DNA from: an uncultured Prevotella sp.
GTDB taxonomy: Bacteria > Bacteroidota > Bacteroidia > Bacteroidales > Bacteroidaceae
Direction of reading: 5' to 3'
Length of the DNA stretch: 64,000 nt
Assembly (NCBI GenBank): GCA_900314935.1
Contig: OMXE01000015.1
Location: 1 to 64,000 of the forward strand
The notes under the pieces: model-generated
What the model saw: the letters and a program-made list of their open reading frames with translations, nothing else
The model's database searches: none
Told to the model about the DNA's origin: nothing
Made by a program: the position numbers and the translations under genes
Shown here: one piece after another, positions 59,982 to 64,000 of the stretch
How the letters are laid out: each line of letters opens with the position of its first letter
Position numbering within the stretch: position 1 is the first letter of the stretch

Positions 59982-62900
59982 ATGACTACTAACAAAACCG
60001 TTCATTCCCTGAAATCACGTTTATTGCTGTTGGCTTTTGTGATGTTTACTGTTCATCAGACGGCACGGGCAGACGGGATAACTTACACAGCTATACGTCA
60101 ATATGCTTCAACTACTGTCGTTGGCATGGAGTATCGTAATCTGATCGATGGCAATAAGAATACCCAGTGGTGTTGCGTTCCCAGCCAGAACCCTATTATA
60201 GAGTTTGAGGCTTCTGAACCTATCATTCCTCTGGGTTATGTGTTGACTACAGGTTATGACACCAAAACAAAGACGGGATACAATCCAACAAAATGGATCA
60301 TTTATGCAAAGGTAAACAAGAATGATACAGAATGGACAACGATTGCTTCTGAAACGAATAATTATAGTTTGCCACCTCTCAACAAAACAGACGTTTCTTT
60401 TCATATTGAAGATGTTACCACCGCATATAAATACTTCCAATTTCAAATAAAAGGCAGTATTGATGGTAGTTATGCCCAATTGGCGGAATTCGCTTTCATA
60501 ACAAGTGCCGACATAACGGATTTTAACAAAACATCCATCAGTGGAATACATCCGTATTATAAGTACACGGGAAGCAATATCGCCATAAACTATACCGTCA
60601 AAGATATTTTCAGTAATACACTAAGTGAATCGACCGACTTCACAGCATCATATACCTGTAATGGAAATGCGGTAAGAACGGTGAAAGAAAAAGGCACCTA
60701 CACCTTGACCCTAACTGGTAAGGAACCATATAGCGGAATCCAGACAGTAACCTTCACTGTAGGCGATGGCAATCCAGTAGATTTGGCAACGCTCACAGAA
60801 GATTATACAGCTCAGACGGGTGAAATGCTTACCGGCATCCTCAACGCAAACGTGAAGGTTAGCATTGCCGATGGAGCTACTGTAACACTCTTCGACGCGA
60901 ACATCGATGGTGCGGATAACGAAAGTTACAAATGGGCAGGCCTAACTTGTCTGGGAGATGCTACGATCATCCTGACAGGTTCAAGTTATATAAGGGGATT
61001 TGAACGCAGTTATCCAGGTATATACGTTCCACAGAATAAAACGCTCACCATCAAAGGGGAAGGATCACTTGAAGCCACTACTCATATGCTTGGTGCCGGC
61101 ATAGGTGGTGGTTGGTATATAGACAGTGGTAACATTGTCATCGAAAGCGGTACTATTATAGCCACGAATACCAGTGAAGGCGCTGGTATCGGCTGTGGTG
61201 CTGATGCCACTTGTGGTAACATCACCATCATCGGAGGTAATGTCACCGCTAAGGGCGGTTATGGGTCTGCGGGTATCGGTGGTAGCTACAAGGCAAATTG
61301 TGGGGATATCACTATTAACAATTGTATTGTCCGCGCAACAAAAGGTGACAGCGCACCCTATAGCATTGGAGCCGGTCTTGAAGCAACTAGCGGTACTGTG
61401 ACGATTGGTGGTGTACAGGTAGCAGGCACACCATCAAGACTCTATACTTATCCGATGCCTATTTATAACGGTATCATAGATCTCTCTACGCTGACAGCCG
61501 GTGGTGAGATTTTGGATGGTTCAACGCTGACAGGAACGCTTGGCGATGCCTACCAGCTTACACTTGTTGATGGTGCCACCGTAACGCTTGACAATGTGAC
61601 AATCAATGGTATTGACAGCGATGATTGCATGTGGTCAGCCCTCAACTGTCTGGGTGATGCCACCATTATCCTTAAAGGCTCGAACACCTTAAGGGGATTC
61701 AGTAAGCGCTATTCTGCTATCTACGCTCCAGTAGGAAAGACACTGACCATCAAAGGAACAGGCTCATTGATTGCCAGAAACAATGGCTTTGCAGCGGGCA
61801 TCGGTGGCGGTCCTAGTTGTTCGTGTGGTAACATCGTTATTGAGGGTGGAACCATTGATGCTGAGGGCTCTTCTGGATCAGCAGGAATCGGAGGTAGTTG
61901 GCCGAACGATTGTGGTAACATTACCATTACTGGAGGAAAGATTCGTGCCGTGGGAGGTGAGTGGGCTGCAGCTATCGGTGGAGGCCACAAAGGAGTCTGC
62001 GGTAATGTGACCATCACCTCGGGTGTGGACATCGTTTTTGCTTCGACATGTTTCGACATAAACAACAGCATCGGTGCTGGTGTCGATGGGACATGTGGTA
62101 CTGTGACTATTGGCGGTGTAGTGGGACCCATCAGTGAAAAACATTATTATTTCCCTAAGCAGGAATTAAGTGGTACTGTTGACCTCTCCAAGCTGGTTTA
62201 TGGCGGGGAGCTACAAGACGGTGCGACGGTAACGGGCAAACTTTCTGCTATTGAATATATCAGCATTGCCGACGGAGCTACCATTACACTCAAGGATGTG
62301 GAAATCAGCGGTGTTGACAATATGGTTTATCAGTGGGCTGGCCTTAACTGTAAGGGTAATGCCACTGTTATCCTCGAAAACTATAATTATCTGAAAGGCT
62401 TCTATAGTCATTATCCGGGCATCCATGTGCCTTTCAATAAGACATTGACCCTCAAGGGCAATGGAGCCCTGACAGCCAGGAGTAATGGCTATGCTCCGGG
62501 TATAGGTGGTGGCCATTATGTCGATGGCGGTAATATCGTTATTGAGGGTGGTATTGTGGATTCTGCTTGCGATGGATACAATGCAGCAGGCATTGGTGGA
62601 GGTTGTGGTGCCAAATGTGGTACGATTACCATTACTGATGGAGTAGCACTTGTAACAGCCAAGAAAGGAGCAGGAGCAACCTATAGTATCGGAGCAGGAG
62701 ACAATGGAACCTGCGGTACTGTAACAATCGGTGGGGTGGCGGGTGCCATCTCTACGAGTCCCTATACCTATATGCCTCCTACTACTAGTTCCATCTATAC
62801 AGCTACAGACGGAACGGCTGGTGCAAAAGACGAGGAGGGTTTTGCCAAACTGGTTGACGGATCCATAGCTACTAAATGGTGTGTTACCCAATTAGGGAAC

Positions 62901-63815
62901 CCCACTTTTATTGAGTTTGAAACAGCTGATCCAATCATCCCTGGAGGCTATACGATGATAACAGGAAACGACACCAAGGATAACCCCGGTCGTAATCCCA
63001 AGAGCTGGGTTGTCAAAGCCAAGGCAAACAGCAATGATGATTGGACGACGTTAGCTGTTGTGGAAAATGATACAAGACTTCCTGCCGCTAACTATAGATT
63101 GTGTACTTACGATGTGGAGAACCCCAATGAAAATGAATACAAATACTTCCGTCTGGAAATATCAGCCATACAAAGTGAAACGATTTTCCAGTTGTCTGAA
63201 TTCTCGTTCGTTATTAAAGAACCTAAGGAGAGCCGTTATGTTTACTCTGTGCCAGAAGAGGTAATTATCAACAGGAAGTCGGAATGGACCACCGTGCCAG
63301 TAGATGTTACGGAGTTGGAATTCCATCCGCGGCCTTATGGGAAAACGCCCAATAGGCTACGTGTGGCCTTCTTTACTACCAATGAACCTTATTTGGTGAA
63401 TCAGGCTGACAACACCAAGAAGATTCAATACAAATTGAGTACATCTGTCAATGCAAGTCAAGTGGGTACAAACAGGATGTTTGACTGGACCTCCGCTGGT
63501 AGTCCCAAGACCCTCTATGTCTATGTATCCAGCACTGACTTGAATGCGGCAGAACCAGGTATCTATACTTCATCATTGAGATTGAAAACCATGTGGTGGT
63601 TCCCCGATGGTAAATATGAAGATAATGTTGAAAACAGCTACATACCCGTAACCTTGATCATACCAGAGGGTATCGCAACAGGCAACATTGGTGTTGAGGA
63701 TTCGCCTGCTGATGAACGTACTGTATGGTACACGCTCGATGGCCGTCGTCTGAGCAACAAGCCCAGCAGGAAGGGTGTTTATATCATGAACGGTAAACGA
63801 GTGGTTGTGAAGTGA
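59982..63815 (+). CDS. Giant secreted beta-helix protein flanked by two discoidin-like domains
   Basis: Protein of 1277 residues. Signal peptide ending 'TVHQTARA'. N-terminal discoidin-like domain (about 35-180: 'LIDGNKNTQWCC ... IIEFEASEPIIPLGYVLTTGYDTK'). Then three repeats of about 230 residues starting near 266, 500 and 733, each with 'DLxxL...(L/V)TG.L', 'ADGATVTL', 'CLGDATIIL', 'TLTIKGxGSL', two to four 'AGIGG' turns and 'CGTVTIGGV', as in Cthe_2159-type carbohydrate-binding right-handed beta-helices. A second discoidin-like domain follows (about 930-1085: 'LVDGSIATKWCV ... FIEFETADPIIPGGYTMITGNDTK'), then a beta domain and the tail 'GVYIMNGKRVVVK'. Probably a surface or secreted glycan-binding protein; no catalytic motif seen. 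Confidence 0.85.
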   Translation: MTTNKTVHSLKSRLLLLAFVMFTVHQTARADGITYTAIRQYASTTVVGMEYRNLIDGNKNTQWCCVPSQNPIIEFEASEPIIPLGYVLTTGYDTKTKTGYNPTKWIIYAKVNKNDTEWTTIASETNNYSLPPLNKTDVSFHIEDVTTAYKYFQFQIKGSIDGSYAQLAEFAFITSADITDFNKTSISGIHPYYKYTGSNIAINYTVKDIFSNTLSESTDFTASYTCNGNAVRTVKEKGTYTLTLTGKEPYSGIQTVTFTVGDGNPVDLATLTEDYTAQTGEMLTGILNANVKVSIADGATVTLFDANIDGADNESYKWAGLTCLGDATIILTGSSYIRGFERSYPGIYVPQNKTLTIKGEGSLEATTHMLGAGIGGGWYIDSGNIVIESGTIIATNTSEGAGIGCGADATCGNITIIGGNVTAKGGYGSAGIGGSYKANCGDITINNCIVRATKGDSAPYSIGAGLEATSGTVTIGGVQVAGTPSRLYTYPMPIYNGIIDLSTLTAGGEILDGSTLTGTLGDAYQLTLVDGATVTLDNVTINGIDSDDCMWSALNCLGDATIILKGSNTLRGFSKRYSAIYAPVGKTLTIKGTGSLIARNNGFAAGIGGGPSCSCGNIVIEGGTIDAEGSSGSAGIGGSWPNDCGNITITGGKIRAVGGEWAAAIGGGHKGVCGNVTITSGVDIVFASTCFDINNSIGAGVDGTCGTVTIGGVVGPISEKHYYFPKQELSGTVDLSKLVYGGELQDGATVTGKLSAIEYISIADGATITLKDVEISGVDNMVYQWAGLNCKGNATVILENYNYLKGFYSHYPGIHVPFNKTLTLKGNGALTARSNGYAPGIGGGHYVDGGNIVIEGGIVDSACDGYNAAGIGGGCGAKCGTITITDGVALVTAKKGAGATYSIGAGDNGTCGTVTIGGVAGAISTSPYTYMPPTTSSIYTATDGTAGAKDEEGFAKLVDGSIATKWCVTQLGNPTFIEFETADPIIPGGYTMITGNDTKDNPGRNPKSWVVKAKANSNDDWTTLAVVENDTRLPAANYRLCTYDVENPNENEYKYFRLEISAIQSETIFQLSEFSFVIKEPKESRYVYSVPEEVIINRKSEWTTVPVDVTELEFHPRPYGKTPNRLRVAFFTTNEPYLVNQADNTKKIQYKLSTSVNASQVGTNRMFDWTSAGSPKTLYVYVSSTDLNAAEPGIYTSSLRLKTMWWFPDGKYEDNVENSYIPVTLIIPEGIATGNIGVEDSPADERTVWYTLDGRRLSNKPSRKGVYIMNGKRVVVK

Positions 63816-63927
63816 AGATAAAAATGTAGCAGTTTTTTACGAAAAGAAACAAGATTATACATGCATCACCAAATCCTATTCTTCGTTAATCAACGTCAAA
63901 GGATTAGTAAATATTGATGAAATCGTT

Positions 63928-63935
63928 TATATTTG
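63928..63935 (+). promoter_or_regulatory. Probable -7 element for the last gene
   Basis: TATATTTGC, about 20 bases before the ATG at 63954. No TTTG at the usual distance. 63816-63927 shows nothing else. Confidence 0.45.
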
Positions 63936-63953
63936 CAGCGAAAATCTGCAAAT

Positions 63954-64000
63954 ATGCATAAAAAGGTTGTAACCATAGGGATAAGAGGAAAGAGCATCAG
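63954..64000 (+). CDS. Start of a gene cut by the window edge
   Basis: ATG at 63954 opens MHKKVVTIGIRGKSI and the frame is still open at 64000. It lies just after a TATATTTGC element at a normal leader distance. Too short to identify. Confidence 0.5.
   Translation, partial: MHKKVVTIGIRGKSI

Overview
The window reads as chromosome of a Bacteroidales bacterium, most likely Prevotellaceae (Prevotella in the broad sense). Support: three SusC/SusD outer-membrane pairs, a hybrid two-component (HTCS) sensor, promoters of the Bacteroidota type (TTTG, 19-20 bases, TAnnTTTG) in front of about ten transcription units, almost no Shine-Dalgarno sites, and several secreted proteins ending in the Prevotella-style tail 'KG(I/V)YIxxGK(K/R)VVVK'. 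I see no transposase, integrase, phage gene, rRNA or CRISPR array.

Layout. 1-1618 is gene-poor and full of shuffled short repeats. 1.6-10.5 kb holds a secreted S41-like hydrolase, a type B carboxylesterase, a winged-helix regulator with a membrane protein, a TlpA-type thioredoxin protein, a carboxypeptidase-regulatory-like protein broken by a perfect 55-bp tandem duplication, and a lipoprotein. Then come tRNA-Asn and a CtpA-type protease. 12.5-25.1 kb is the housekeeping core: rimP-nusA-infB followed by sufB-sufC-sufD, two secreted proteins of unknown function, and sufS. Next are a small membrane protein, rnhB and a WYL-domain regulator. 28-46.5 kb is a probable protein/peptide-acquisition region: two M6-type metalloproteases on either side of two SusCD operons that carry accessory lipoproteins and a zinc metallopeptidase. 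46.8-59.9 kb is a xylan-type polysaccharide utilisation locus: SusD and SusC, an HTCS regulator, and, divergent from it, a GDSL acetylesterase, a GPH-type sugar symporter and a cytoplasmic GH43. A 1277-residue secreted beta-helix protein and the first codons of another gene close the window.

The most unusual content is not a gene cluster but a layer of short repeats over ordinary genes. (1) A GC-rich palindrome of about 35-43 bp occurs nine times; four copies are read in frame as 'PLPxxEGxG' inside SufB, SufD and both M6 proteases, a fifth lies in frame in RNase HII, and a sixth supplies the C-terminus of SufC. (2) Words repeated with a period of 7 bp, different at each site (TTTAATG, CAAAGTT, CACTCCA, CACCTCT, CTCCTTC and others), sit between genes, around start and stop codons, and in frame inside SufD, SufS and the proteases. 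They often form inverted arms around a conserved hairpin core. (3) Tandem arrays with a 22-bp period occur at three intergenic places. Together these look like mobile or self-propagating repeats that repeatedly reshape the ends and surface loops of essential proteins.
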